A stretch of DNA of 64,000 bases from Clostridia bacterium (GCA_910574255.1 CAJTAK010000001.1:209779-273778), one strand, 5' to 3'. Shown: positions 1 to 9,362, numbered from the stretch's first letter. Numbers and translations are program-made. Notes: generated from the letters alone by a model not told the origin.

Positions 1-3000
1 ACCGCAGAATATGATGCGCTGAACCGCCAGACCGCCACCGTCAATGAGGAGGGCGGAAGAGTAGAACTCTCCTATGATGCTTTAGGACGCATTACAAAGG
101 TCATCAATGAGGACGGAGCCGTAACAGAATACGAGTACGATGCCAAGGGAAGAGTAACGGGAATCAAGGACGCTTACGGCAACTATAAGTATTTCACTTA
201 CGATCCCATGGACCGTGTGGCATCCGTAACCGATGAAAACGGCGTGGAGCGTAAATACGCCTATGACTTCAAGGGCAATCTGACCAAATACACGGACGGC
301 CTGGGTAACAGCGAGACCTATGCTTACGATGCTAACGACAACCGGATCAGCGTCACCAACCGGAACGGCGAGACCTACACCTATACCTATGACGCATTGA
401 ACCGTGTCACCAGCGAGACGGATCCCAAGGGCAATACCAAGTCCTTTACCTATGACAAGGACAGCCGGATCACGGCGGTCAAGGACCGGAACGGCAACAC
501 CACAAAGTACGTCCTGGACGGAAATGGAAACATCGTGGAAACCATAGACGCAGCCGGAACCAGCAGCGCCTTTACCTACGATTCCATGGATCGTTTAACC
601 AAGATCCGTGTCCACAGGGTAGATAAGACCCACAAGGTGGATGAATACCAGGAGACCCTTTATACCTACGACCACAGGGGCCTTGTGAAAACCGAGGTCA
701 ACGCCAAGGGCGACGGAAAGGTATTCGTCTATGACGGCAACGGCAACTTAATCCAAAAGACCGACGAGGACGGCTATGTCACCGAGTACGAGTACAGCCC
801 CGTCAACTTAGTAAGCAATATCAATTACAACGATGCCAAATCCGCATCCTACGCCTACAACGGCACGGGCGAATTGATTGAGATGGATGATTGGAATGGT
901 AAAACCTCCATTGGAAGAGATCTTCTGAACCGTGTGGTAAAGGTAACGGATCACAATGGCCAAGAAGTGGAATACGGATGGGACAACGTAGGAAACAAAA
1001 CGGTCCAGGGCTATCCGGACGGAACCCAGGTGGACTACTACTACGATGCGGAAAACCAGATCGTGGAGATGAAGGACTTTGACGGCGGCATCACCAAGTT
1101 TGAATATGACGCCAACGGAAACAAGACCTTCAAGGAATATCCCAACTACGAGACCGCTTATTATTTCTACGATGAATGCGATCAGATCATCGAGATGGAC
1201 GAGTACAACTTAGGCGGCAAGAAGCTGTTCAAGACCACCTACAGCTGGGACGCAGAAGGCAACCGCTTAAGCGAGATGCAGTACAACCACGGCCAGAGCG
1301 ATACAAGCGGTAATAACGGAAACAACGGCAATAATGGAAACGGGAATGGTAATAACGGCAGCAATTCCGTGGTATTAGGAGCAGCCACTGCGATTCTGGA
1401 TGCCATGGGCGGCATGTTTGAGAACGGCGGCACGGGCACGTCAAGCATCATCAGCACGCCGGAAGCGCCTGTCGTGGAGATTCCATCCGTGGACATTGAC
1501 CGTTTAAGCACGGAGACGTCCATTGTCAACAGCGTGGCACTTCCGGATCCCACGGCTGGCACAGCCGCAGGAATCGTTCTTCAAAACCAGGCGGATATGG
1601 CAGAAGAGCTGAACGAACAGCTTCGAAGTGCTGCAGCGGAAGCAGAAACACTGGAACCCGAAGCAGAGACGCCGGAGCTTCCGGAAAGCAGCAAGCCGGA
1701 GACCGGAAAAGAGGATGCCACCATAGAGGGCAACGGCGACGGAAACGGCCAGGTTCCTCCGGGACAAACCGAGGACGGGGACGGCAGCATCGTGAATCCG
1801 GGCGGCCACATGCCCTCGGGACTGAACCGTGGAGAAAAAGGCGAGAAGCCGGATAATCCCAACAAGCCGGAGAAGCCGGACAATCCGGGAACGGAAGACA
1901 ATACGGATAAGCAGGCGAACAAGGCCAACAAGGGAACCCATAAGTATACCTATGATGAGCTGAACCGCATGATTACCAGCAACATCGCAGGCACCACGAC
2001 CACTTATACCTACGACACGTTAGGCAGCCTGGTGCTTGAAAAGAGTAAGAACCATGTGGTAGACTATCAGTATAACGAGCTGAATCAGTTAGTACAGAAA
2101 AAGGACGGCAACGAGAGTTACACTTACACCTACGATAAGCGGGGCAACCGTACGGCGGAAATCGGCAAGAAAGCCAGCCGTTCCTACGTATACGATGAAA
2201 CCAACCGCATGGTGGAAGGTACTAACTGGAAGGGAGACAAGTCAGCCTACACTTATAACGGATTGGGCCTCCGGATCAACAACACCCAGACCACCCATGC
2301 CGAAAAGGTCTATACTTGTGACTACGTGATAGACTATACCAGCTTCGAGAACGACGATCTGATGGTATTTGCCGAGGGCAACGGCCAGCTTGAATACGAG
2401 CAGAAGCACGTGTATGCCGGAAGCGAGCGAATCGAACAGTTCACGGACAAGGGCAACTGGGAACGGACCCTGTACGTCCATGAGGACGTGATGGGTAACA
2501 CCCGGTATTATACCAAGGCTAACGGCCAGAGCTTCGCAGAATTAACCTACGACGCCTGGGGAATGCCGGAAAGCCCGAACAAGCTTCTGAACAACGACCA
2601 CGGCAACTATGTATTTGCGACCTTTACGGGACACATCTATGACACGACCCTTGACATCTACTTTGCGGAGGCGAGGTTCTACGATGCCGACAACCGCATA
2701 TGGCTTGCAATGGACCCAATTAAGGATGGGCTGAATTGGTATCAGTACTGCTATAGCAATCCGACAACTTATTATGATCCATTGGGGTTATGGGGAACAG
2801 AACCTGGAGCTATAACTGGCGGTGGAACAGGAGCAGTAAACAATTCAGCAAGGGAAGTATTAAATAATTTTAATAAATTCCATTGTCAAGAACAAAAAAA
2901 TAGTGGAATTGGGATGACGATAATACCAGAAATGAGAATGTTGGAACTGTTGATAAGTGTAGGCGTTTCTTCAGAAAATAGAAAGAATATGTCAAAAATC

Positions 3001-3702
3001 AGTTTAATGCTTGACAAGTTTGGTATTAATTCAGAAGATTTTAGGATAGGTGTTTATAATATAACGGATTTCTTCTATTTGAGAAATTTGGATATCTTAA
3101 GAACAATTTCTTCTATGGATTCCTCCTTTGATGCTGAAGTTGAGCAATTTAGTATTTTATATAACAAATATAGAAGCAGGTATGAAATGCTTTCACAACA
3201 GACAGGTGTTCCGGCTCAAGTAATTGCAGTTATACATTATCATGAAGCAGGTAATAAAGATTTTGATTTTAAAACGGGAAAAATATACTTTTCATCATAT
3301 CTTCATAATGGAGATCCATTGGGAGCAAATACCATAAATGTTCCCAAAGGAATTTTCTTTAGAACAGATCAATTTGACGAGGCGGCAATTGATGCTCTTG
3401 AGGCAAAGTATTCAAATGCATTAAATAGCTCTAATGAAGCATTTAAATCAAATAATATGTCTGCCTATAATGCTACAGCACTAAAGGATGGTAATGATAG
3501 TATAGTGGCTATGCTTACTTTTATGGAGTACTATAATGGTAAAAGTTCTAGTAAAATAAGTACTTATTTATTTAATGGAGCTTTAGATGCAAGTGGGCAA
3601 GGTATTGTAGGAGTAGGCAAATATACAAGTGATGGAAATTACGATCCAAACGCAGTAAATAAACAGCCTGGAGCATATTTGCTTCTAGAAAGTATTTTGT
3701 AA
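1..3702 (+). CDS. RHS/WapA-like polymorphic toxin, lysozyme-like C-terminal domain (5' partial)
   Basis: The reading frame is open from base 1, so the N-terminus lies outside the window; 1233 codons are visible. YD/RHS repeats (YxYDxxGN type) fill about 1-1290, an Asn/Gly- then Pro/Glu-rich spacer covers about 1290-1930, RHS repeats resume, and the core ends at the hallmark DPLGLWG (2776-2796). RHS repeats are known to form a shell around a C-terminal toxin. The last ~300 residues are AT-rich and variable. They contain an HYHEAG motif (Glu codon 3244-3246) followed by LHNGDPLG and a VPKG segment, an arrangement I recall from lysozyme-like phage/peptidoglycan hydrolases. Predicted role: secreted contact-dependent toxin that cuts peptidoglycan. 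The RHS assignment is firm; the enzymatic class of the tip is inferred from motifs. Confidence 0.88.
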   Translation, partial: TAEYDALNRQTATVNEEGGRVELSYDALGRITKVINEDGAVTEYEYDAKGRVTGIKDAYGNYKYFTYDPMDRVASVTDENGVERKYAYDFKGNLTKYTDGLGNSETYAYDANDNRISVTNRNGETYTYTYDALNRVTSETDPKGNTKSFTYDKDSRITAVKDRNGNTTKYVLDGNGNIVETIDAAGTSSAFTYDSMDRLTKIRVHRVDKTHKVDEYQETLYTYDHRGLVKTEVNAKGDGKVFVYDGNGNLIQKTDEDGYVTEYEYSPVNLVSNINYNDAKSASYAYNGTGELIEMDDWNGKTSIGRDLLNRVVKVTDHNGQEVEYGWDNVGNKTVQGYPDGTQVDYYYDAENQIVEMKDFDGGITKFEYDANGNKTFKEYPNYETAYYFYDECDQIIEMDEYNLGGKKLFKTTYSWDAEGNRLSEMQYNHGQSDTSGNNGNNGNNGNGNGNNGSNSVVLGAATAILDAMGGMFENGGTGTSSIISTPEAPVVEIPSVDIDRLSTETSIVNSVALPDPTAGTAAGIVLQNQADMAEELNEQLRSAAAEAETLEPEAETPELPESSKPETGKEDATIEGNGDGNGQVPPGQTEDGDGSIVNPGGHMPSGLNRGEKGEKPDNPNKPEKPDNPGTEDNTDKQANKANKGTHKYTYDELNRMITSNIAGTTTTYTYDTLGSLVLEKSKNHVVDYQYNELNQLVQKKDGNESYTYTYDKRGNRTAEIGKKASRSYVYDETNRMVEGTNWKGDKSAYTYNGLGLRINNTQTTHAEKVYTCDYVIDYTSFENDDLMVFAEGNGQLEYEQKHVYAGSERIEQFTDKGNWERTLYVHEDVMGNTRYYTKANGQSFAELTYDAWGMPESPNKLLNNDHGNYVFATFTGHIYDTTLDIYFAEARFYDADNRIWLAMDPIKDGLNWYQYCYSNPTTYYDPLGLWGTEPGAITGGGTGAVNNSAREVLNNFNKFHCQEQKNSGIGMTIIPEMRMLELLISVGVSSENRKNMSKISLMLDKFGINSEDFRIGVYNITDFFYLRNLDILRTISSMDSSFDAEVEQFSILYNKYRSRYEMLSQQTGVPAQVIAVIHYHEAGNKDFDFKTGKIYFSSYLHNGDPLGANTINVPKGIFFRTDQFDEAAIDALEAKYSNALNSSNEAFKSNNMSAYNATALKDGNDSIVAMLTFMEYYNGKSSSKISTYLFNGALDASGQGIVGVGKYTSDGNYDPNAVNKQPGAYLLLESIL

Positions 3703-3716
3703 CAATGTACCGTCTG

Positions 3717-3749
3717 AAAGGGGCATTTGTTCTTATATATGCCCCTTTT
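3717..3749 (+). terminator. Hairpin between RHS toxin tip and its candidate immunity gene
   Basis: AAAGGGGCAT (3717-3726) pairs with ATGCCCCTTT (3739-3748), giving a 10-bp stem in the 65-bp gap between the toxin stop and the next start. A T-run closes the stem. It may partly terminate toxin transcription or protect the toxin mRNA. Confidence 0.6.
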
Positions 3750-3767
3750 ACAAGGAGATGATAGCGT

Positions 3768-4754
3768 TTGAGAGGGACTAAAAAATCTAAACTTATAATA
3801 GAGATTATATTTTTAGGAATATGTATATTTTTATTATCTCATCAGCCAAGAGAAGAGGAATACAATGGAAAAATAAAAGATAATGCTCTTACTATTTTTA
3901 TTGATACTATTGTAAAAAGAGCAGAGGAAGAAAATAAAAGCACAGAAGAGTTAGAAGAAACTGAAAAAGAGTCCACATTACAAGCAGAACATAAGGAAGC
4001 CCTTGCACTAGTGCAGGAATACGCCTCCAAAATTTCGGAGGATTCATTTATACCAACACATAAGAATTCCTTTTGGTTTCCTATGGATAAGACAGAAAAA
4101 AGAATAAAAGTTTTTTGTGAATTAAATTATTCTGATGGACCGTTTCAGGGAATCGGGACTTTGGTGGTGAGAGGTCTTCCAGAAATAAAGCTAGGAAATT
4201 GTTATGAGATTTTTTTAACAGATTTGGATGGAAAATGTTCAGTACATGGTGATATTACATGGGAATGTAATTATGTCTGGAACTTTTTTCCCCTTGGGTA
4301 CTATTATGTAACAAATGACAAGATTTATGAATTTGTTTATTCAGACGAAACAGTAGAAATGCTGAATCAGTGGGATACATTTCCTCCCGATATAGAATAT
4401 ATAAAAAAAGGAATAATGGACAAGGAGGAATATCCATTTTCAAGTTGGCGAGAGGTATGTTCAGATATGGGATTTGAGGATACTTTTTATGAAACCCATA
4501 AAGAAAGTGAGATTGAGGCTTTGCATGAAGGAAGAATTGTAGATGAGAGATATCATAATCATATAACTGTGGATGGAGATGAAAGGCGCTACAATCTATG
4601 GCCGGAAACCTCTGGAACACAGGAACATACTTTTATAACCTGGAAGAATGGAGTAGGTATGACAAGGTACATGACATATACAGGTTACTTTAATAACTGT
4701 TTATCTTTTTACATATCTGGATGCGAAGGATATGGCATGCCAGATGGACTATAG
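3768..4754 (+). CDS. Membrane-anchored putative immunity protein
   Basis: 328 aa from a TTG start, chosen because AAGGAG lies 10 nt upstream and no better start is near. An N-terminal hydrophobic segment (about residues 9-24) is followed by a Glu/Lys-rich stretch and an aromatic-rich domain, so the protein is probably anchored with its bulk outside the membrane. That suits immunity to a toxin acting on the wall. I recognise no family. It is very AT-rich compared with the RHS core and lies directly behind the toxin tip, the usual position for an immunity gene. Function is inferred from position only. Confidence 0.6.
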   Translation: MRGTKKSKLIIEIIFLGICIFLLSHQPREEEYNGKIKDNALTIFIDTIVKRAEEENKSTEELEETEKESTLQAEHKEALALVQEYASKISEDSFIPTHKNSFWFPMDKTEKRIKVFCELNYSDGPFQGIGTLVVRGLPEIKLGNCYEIFLTDLDGKCSVHGDITWECNYVWNFFPLGYYYVTNDKIYEFVYSDETVEMLNQWDTFPPDIEYIKKGIMDKEEYPFSSWREVCSDMGFEDTFYETHKESEIEALHEGRIVDERYHNHITVDGDERRYNLWPETSGTQEHTFITWKNGVGMTRYMTYTGYFNNCLSFYISGCEGYGMPDGL

Positions 4755-4774
4755 AATAATTTTAGCAGTAACAA

Positions 4775-6256
4775 TTGTACTATCGCTATACTTTCAATAA
4801 ACGGGGCAACCGTACGGCGGAAATCGGCAAGAAAGCCAGCCGTTCCTACGTATACGATGAAACCAACCGCATGGTGGAAGGAACCAACTGGAAAGGAGAC
4901 AAGTCAGCCTACACTTATAATGGATTGGGCCTTAGGATCAACAACACCCAGACCACTCATGCCGGAAAGGTCTATACTCGTGATTACGTGATAGATTATA
5001 CCAGCTTCGAGAACGACGATCTGATGGTATATGCCGAAGGCAACGGCCAGCTTGAATACGAGCAGAAGCACGTGTACGCTGGAAGCGAGAGGATCGAGCA
5101 GTTCACGGACAAGGGCAACTGGGAGCGGACTTTGTATGTCCATGAGGACGTGATGGGGAACACCCGGTATTACACCAAGGCCAACGGCCAGAGCTTCGCA
5201 GAATTAACCTACGATGCCTGGGGGATGCCGGAAAGCCCCAACAAGCTTTTGAGCAACGATCACGGCAACTATGTATTTGCGACCTTTACGGGCCACATCT
5301 ATGATACGACCCTTGACATCTACTTTGCGGAGGCGAGGTTCTACGATGCCAACAACCGTACCTGGCTTGCGATGGACCCGGTTAAGGATGGATTGAATTG
5401 GTATCAGTATTGCTACAGCAATCCAACTACTTATTGGGATCTCCTTGGATTAAAAGGTGCTGCAGTTACAGGAGGTGGATTGACAGCAGCTGAAACTATA
5501 GCAAGAAGAGGTGCTCAGTCTGCATTTAATAGGATGGAATGCACGAAAGGTAAGTCGAATGAGATTTTGTCTCCCACAATAGTCCGTGAGTTAAAGATTT
5601 TATCATCACTATCTATATGGGATCCTTATGCAGAAGGAATAGGGAGAGTCCTTTCATTGTTTTTCGGACAGGGGGGGAATCTAGAAGATGTTTATGCCGA
5701 TATTCTTGAAGAAAGGCTTAAAGAACTGAGAGAAAAATTAATTATATCAAATAAATATTTATCTCTTACTCAAATGGAACCAAATGCAATATATATACGT
5801 GAAAGGTTAAAAATTGCTGGATGGACTGATAATGCGATCTATGCTCTTTTTGGAAATATTCAAACAGAGAGTAATTTTAATCCAGGCTTATGGCAAAGTG
5901 AATATGAAGATCCAGGCAGGACACATGGAGTAGGTTTAACTCAGTGGAGTCCTGGAGGGAAAAAAATTATTGATTGGGCTAACCAGCAAGGACTTGATCC
6001 ATATGATATTGATGTCCAATTATATCGACTTCAGCTAGAAGTGCTATCAGAAGAAAAGGTTTATGCAGAACAATGGAATGCACGTGATGAATTTAACAAT
6101 ATGTCTTTTCAAGAATTTACTGAATCTGAAGAAAGTGTAACTAAATTGGCAGAAATTTTCTTTAAATGTTATGAAAAAAACGGTAGAGATAAAGAGACAC
6201 CTACTCGTCAGGAGCAAGCAATTTATTGGAGAGATTTTTTTGAAGGAAAGAATTAA
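4775..6256 (+). CDS. Orphan RHS C-terminal cassette with phage-type lysozyme domain
   Basis: RHS homology starts abruptly near 4797 in mid-repeat, so this is a displaced tip lacking promoter and N-terminus; the nominal TTG start at 4775 is probably not used. About 215 residues repeat the RHS core end of the first gene nearly identically. After the LGLKG hallmark a new ~270-residue tip begins. Its second half (about 5785-6235) carries the features I associate with phage tail lysozyme (Phage_lysozyme2): a GWTDNAIYALFGN helix, QTESNFNPG with a candidate catalytic Glu at 5867-5869, then GVGLTQW. It is probably a silent cassette that can recombine onto a full RHS gene. Confidence 0.8.
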   Translation: MYYRYTFNKRGNRTAEIGKKASRSYVYDETNRMVEGTNWKGDKSAYTYNGLGLRINNTQTTHAGKVYTRDYVIDYTSFENDDLMVYAEGNGQLEYEQKHVYAGSERIEQFTDKGNWERTLYVHEDVMGNTRYYTKANGQSFAELTYDAWGMPESPNKLLSNDHGNYVFATFTGHIYDTTLDIYFAEARFYDANNRTWLAMDPVKDGLNWYQYCYSNPTTYWDLLGLKGAAVTGGGLTAAETIARRGAQSAFNRMECTKGKSNEILSPTIVRELKILSSLSIWDPYAEGIGRVLSLFFGQGGNLEDVYADILEERLKELREKLIISNKYLSLTQMEPNAIYIRERLKIAGWTDNAIYALFGNIQTESNFNPGLWQSEYEDPGRTHGVGLTQWSPGGKKIIDWANQQGLDPYDIDVQLYRLQLEVLSEEKVYAEQWNARDEFNNMSFQEFTESEESVTKLAEIFFKCYEKNGRDKETPTRQEQAIYWRDFFEGKN

Positions 6257-6273
6257 ATTGTAGGTTTAGAGGT

Positions 6274-6307
6274 GATATAGGCAAAGTACAATTGCTTTGC
6301 CTATATC
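6274..6307 (+). terminator. Perfect hairpin between lysozyme tip and immunity gene
   Basis: GATATAGGCAAAG (6274-6286) and CTTTGCCTATATC (6295-6307) form a perfect 13-bp stem with an 8-nt loop, followed by ATACTTTT. It lies between a toxin tip and the next gene, as at 3717 and 28349. Confidence 0.65.
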
Positions 6308-6340
6308 ATACTTTTGGAGATTTTGACAAAGGTGCAAAAA

Positions 6341-7243
6341 ATGAAAAAAAAATTAACATTGCTCGCAGCGATATTAGGAATAATAGGATGCGTTATACTT
6401 GGAAGAAACAAGGACCATGATAAAGGAGTGTTATTATCTTCAGGGAATTGGAATATTGAAATACCCCAATTATGCCATTTAAAAAGAGCAAAAAGTAGTA
6501 AACAGGAAATAAGTAAGATAGAGGGGATAGTTAATATAGAAGCATCGTGGCAGAAGAACGTGAAAATGTGGGAAAGGCACGGTTCCCTTTTAGAAAATGA
6601 AAAAAGCAGAGAATGCGGATACAAAATAGTCGCCTCAGTTTATACGGAAGAGGACAGAGTATATTTTGAATACCCTCAAATTCAAGGTATGGAAGATTGG
6701 GCGAAACAAGAAAGGATTAATACAATAATTTATGAGGATTTAATTAAAACTCAAATAACAAATGCCTTGGGAGCGTCTTTGGGGCCAGATGATAAAATGG
6801 TGGGAAATCTTGAGTATGCAGTGACACTACAAACAGAACGGATACTGAGCGTATTTTATTTTGGCAGGACGGCTTTTGAGAATGCACAAATGAGATTTGG
6901 AGCAGCACATGGAATAACAATAGATTTAGAAACGGAAACTGTATTAAAGCTGGATGACTTCATGGAAATAAATGAAACCCTGGTGCAAAAAATTAAGAAA
7001 TCACCATATGTCATGTGTCCGCCATTGGTTTATAATAATGACAAGAGAACTTATCAATTTGTATTAGAGGGAATTCGGAATAGAAAAGATAAAATGTTAT
7101 TATCAGGACTAAATGGAGAAAATCTTATATCAAACTATGGCTTTTATATGGCACCTGATGCAGTAGTAATAAGTATAGACATAGACTATTATTTAGGGGA
7201 TTACGTACTGATTATGTTTCCAAACAGCGAATACGAAATATGA
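6341..7243 (+). CDS. RsiV-like DUF4163/DUF3298 lipoprotein, putative lysozyme-binding immunity protein
   Basis: 300 aa. The ATG at 6341 is preferred over an upstream TTG (6314) because AAAGGTG lies 5 nt before it. The N-terminus is a hydrophobic signal ending in a lipobox-like IIGC, so the protein is probably lipid- or membrane-anchored outside the cell. The middle (YFEYPQIQGM then a short helix containing QERIN) resembles DUF4163. The end (ITIDLETETVLKLDDF, then GFYMAPDAVVISID and YVLIMFPNSEYE) resembles DUF3298. In Bacillus subtilis RsiV this ectodomain binds lysozyme directly. Its place right behind a lysozyme-type toxin tip suggests it neutralises that enzyme. Family match is by eye. Confidence 0.65.
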   Translation: MKKKLTLLAAILGIIGCVILGRNKDHDKGVLLSSGNWNIEIPQLCHLKRAKSSKQEISKIEGIVNIEASWQKNVKMWERHGSLLENEKSRECGYKIVASVYTEEDRVYFEYPQIQGMEDWAKQERINTIIYEDLIKTQITNALGASLGPDDKMVGNLEYAVTLQTERILSVFYFGRTAFENAQMRFGAAHGITIDLETETVLKLDDFMEINETLVQKIKKSPYVMCPPLVYNNDKRTYQFVLEGIRNRKDKMLLSGLNGENLISNYGFYMAPDAVVISIDIDYYLGDYVLIMFPNSEYEI

Positions 7244-7275
7244 AAAAGTTGGGAAAGAAGACTTTACACCTTTAA

Positions 7276-7425
7276 CAAGAATTGAAAAATGAACGTATTA
7301 TAAATGGTCTCAAAAATAAGGAAATGGATTATGGTTTTTACCTTATGCCAGATGGATTGATAATCAGTATCGGAGCAACCTCCCAACAGTTTATACTTGT
7401 AAAATTACAAGGCGTGTATTATTGA
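7276..7425 (+). pseudogene. Remnant of a second DUF3298-like immunity gene
   Basis: An open stretch just after a stop encodes DYGFYLMPDGLIISI followed by FILVKLQ, clearly parallel to the C-terminal strand pair of the preceding 6341-7243 product (NYGFYMAPDAVVISI ... YVLIMFP). Nothing of the N-terminal part is left. It is a decayed paralogue of the putative lysozyme-binding immunity protein. Confidence 0.55.
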
Positions 7426-7549
7426 TAAAATTATAATGACATTTCTAATGGCACTTAATAATGAAAAGTTATAGGTAATATGCTTCACTGGTTTGGGATT
7501 TGGGAATAACAAGGGAAGATTTAATTTTTGTAGCTTTTGAGTATGATTG

Positions 7550-7840
7550 GATGAGAGAGGTTTGCCATCAACAGATTTTGTTTCAAAAGAATTTATGTTA
7601 AAACTGTATAATATATCGGTTGATCTTAATACGAAACTTGATTATTTGATGGCAATTATGGCATTTGAATCGTGGTTTAACCTTAAGGCAAAAATCCAAC
7701 GAGTACTGGTACAGGCTTAATACAATTAGGGGAGGCTCTGGCGAAAAAGGCAGGTACAACAACATCTGCTTTGGAAAGCATGTCAGGTATGGCATAGTTA
7801 GATTATGTATATAAATATTTTGAACCATATATAGGAAATG
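7550..7840 (+). pseudogene. Decayed RHS tip: lytic-transglycosylase-like domain
   Basis: One frame reads FVSKEFMLKLYNISVDL then LDYLMAIMAFES. After a frameshift near 7690 the sequence continues as STGTGLIQL, KKAGTTTSALESM and, beyond an in-frame TAG, LDYVYKYFEPYIG. This order (LMAxMxFES, GTGLIQ, LGTTTxxLxxM, LDYVxKYFxPY) is what I know from SLT-type lytic transglycosylases of phage endolysins and tail proteins. It is broken by at least one frameshift and one stop and runs directly into the next RHS cassette at 7838. A third type of wall-hydrolase tip at this locus, now dead. Confidence 0.6.
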
Positions 7841-8818
7841 TACGCCGGGAGCGAGCGGATTGAGCAGTTCACGGACAAGGGCAACTGGGAACGGATCCTG
7901 TATGTCCATGAGGACGTGATGGGTAACACCTGGTATTATACCAAGGCCAACGGCCAGAGTTTCGCAGAATTAACCTACGACGCCTGGGGAATGCCGGAAA
8001 GCCCGAATAAACTTCTGAACAACGACCACGGCAACTATGCGTTTGCGACCTTTACGGGCCACATCTACGATACGACCCTTGACATTTACTTGGCAGAAGC
8101 GAGGTTCTATGATGCTAACAACCGCACTTGGCTTGCCATGGACCTGATTAAGGATGGATTGAACTGGTATCAGTACTGCTACAGTAATCCGACCACTTAT
8201 TTTGATCCATTAGGATTGTGGGGGACTACAACAGGAAGTAAACAATCAAAATTAACAGGAAGTGGTCAAGTTTCTGGAAGTTTAGTTGAATTTATAAAAA
8301 ATAAAGTTTTTGAAATTTCGGGAACAGAAATTACTGATGATGAAGCTATATTAATAACGATGGATCCGGGACAAGCTGTACATGTTTTTTTAGCAGGTAG
8401 GCAAGCTGAAAGATGGACTAATAAGGTGTTTGGTATTTATTATCAAGATATTGGAGACGCACTTCCTCCCCATTGGCAAGATGGAGATGCTGCTAATGCA
8501 TATAGACATGCGATGTGGAATGCATTATTAACACAAAACATTGGAGCAACCAATGCAAAAGGATGGACAGATGCTCATGAGGCATGGCCAGTTGATGTTA
8601 TGGCGAGAGATAACGGGGGTGGGTTTACAAGAGCAGAACATACAGCTATGGATTTCCATAATAATGCAGTGGGAAGAGAAGTTGTAAAATGGCTTGAACC
8701 AGTTTCAGAGGAAGAGATTAGTAATCGTATACTTGAAAAACTAAGGGAAGGAGAAATGGTTTATATTGTAGATTACCATTGGTATGATGAATTTGTGGGG
8801 ACAGCTTCAGCGCAGTAA
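7838..8818 (+). CDS. Orphan RHS C-terminal cassette, His-rich DUF6973-like tip
   Basis: RHS homology starts in mid-repeat at 7838 (YAGSERIEQF), fused to the decayed tip before it, so the visible ATG is probably fortuitous. About 130 residues of conserved core end at DPLGLWG. The ~190-residue tip has GDAANAYRHAMWNALL, DAHEAWP and MDFHNNAVGRE, a His/Asp/Asn-rich set I associate with DUF6973 of RHS and other polymorphic toxins. The conserved histidines suggest a hydrolase; the substrate is unknown. It ends two bases before the next start codon, which points to translational coupling with the immunity candidate. Confidence 0.7.
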   Translation: MYAGSERIEQFTDKGNWERILYVHEDVMGNTWYYTKANGQSFAELTYDAWGMPESPNKLLNNDHGNYAFATFTGHIYDTTLDIYLAEARFYDANNRTWLAMDLIKDGLNWYQYCYSNPTTYFDPLGLWGTTTGSKQSKLTGSGQVSGSLVEFIKNKVFEISGTEITDDEAILITMDPGQAVHVFLAGRQAERWTNKVFGIYYQDIGDALPPHWQDGDAANAYRHAMWNALLTQNIGATNAKGWTDAHEAWPVDVMARDNGGGFTRAEHTAMDFHNNAVGREVVKWLEPVSEEEISNRILEKLREGEMVYIVDYHWYDEFVGTASAQ

Positions 8819-8819
8819 A

Positions 8820-9272
8820 ATGAAATATGTTTTAATAGGAATACTTTTTATTCTGTTAATATGTGGAATAAAATATGATATAACCAGAGTGGAGAAGAAT
8901 GAACTAAGAAAAGAAGAGGAAATTTCCAGGATTGAAGATTATTTTAAAAAGGATTTTGAAATATATAAAATTCTATCTTGGATTGAACGTTCGCCTATTA
9001 ATACAAAGGTATTTAAATTACAAAAATATATATATTTATTGCAGACAGAAGAAGATAAAAAAAGAACCATTCTTTCGGGAGTCCCCTATTGGCCATTTGC
9101 ATCAAGGAAAGAGGCTGTACGGTATTATGCCAAGCTTCCGGAAGAAGAAAGAGATTGGTATATGGTGATTTCACAAAGTCTGGTTTATATCGCTTATGCT
9201 ACTGAAGAAGAAAGAATACTTTTAAAAGAAGCTGCAGAGTATTTTAATAAGCAATATGGTTGTTTGGACTAA
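8820..9272 (+). CDS. Small membrane-anchored putative immunity protein
   Basis: 150 aa from the ATG at 8820, one base after the toxin stop codon. An in-frame ATG at 8784 would add 12 residues before a good hydrophobic helix (VLIGILFILLICGI), so the later start is preferred. The rest is charged and mostly helical. No ribosome binding site is obvious, which fits coupling to the upstream gene. I do not recognise the family; the immunity role is inferred from position, small size and low GC. Confidence 0.6.
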   Translation: MKYVLIGILFILLICGIKYDITRVEKNELRKEEEISRIEDYFKKDFEIYKILSWIERSPINTKVFKLQKYIYLLQTEEDKKRTILSGVPYWPFASRKEAVRYYAKLPEEERDWYMVISQSLVYIAYATEEERILLKEAAEYFNKQYGCLD

Positions 9273-9362
9273 AAATGTCATAAATATTGCGAATGTAATA
9301 GTAAATGTTTTGTGTCAAATATAGTATCATACGTTTAGAAAAATGCACAAAAACTATATATT

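Noticed and set aside
1504-1941. Long antisense ORFs opposite the RHS spacer and core (also 2242-2481, 4904-5143, 26805-27044)
   Set aside because: They mirror the biased codon pattern of the RHS repeats, lack ribosome binding sites and resemble no protein.
7598-7909. Minus-strand ORF across the decayed tip
   Set aside because: It spans the junction of two unrelated pieces whose plus-strand meaning is clear.
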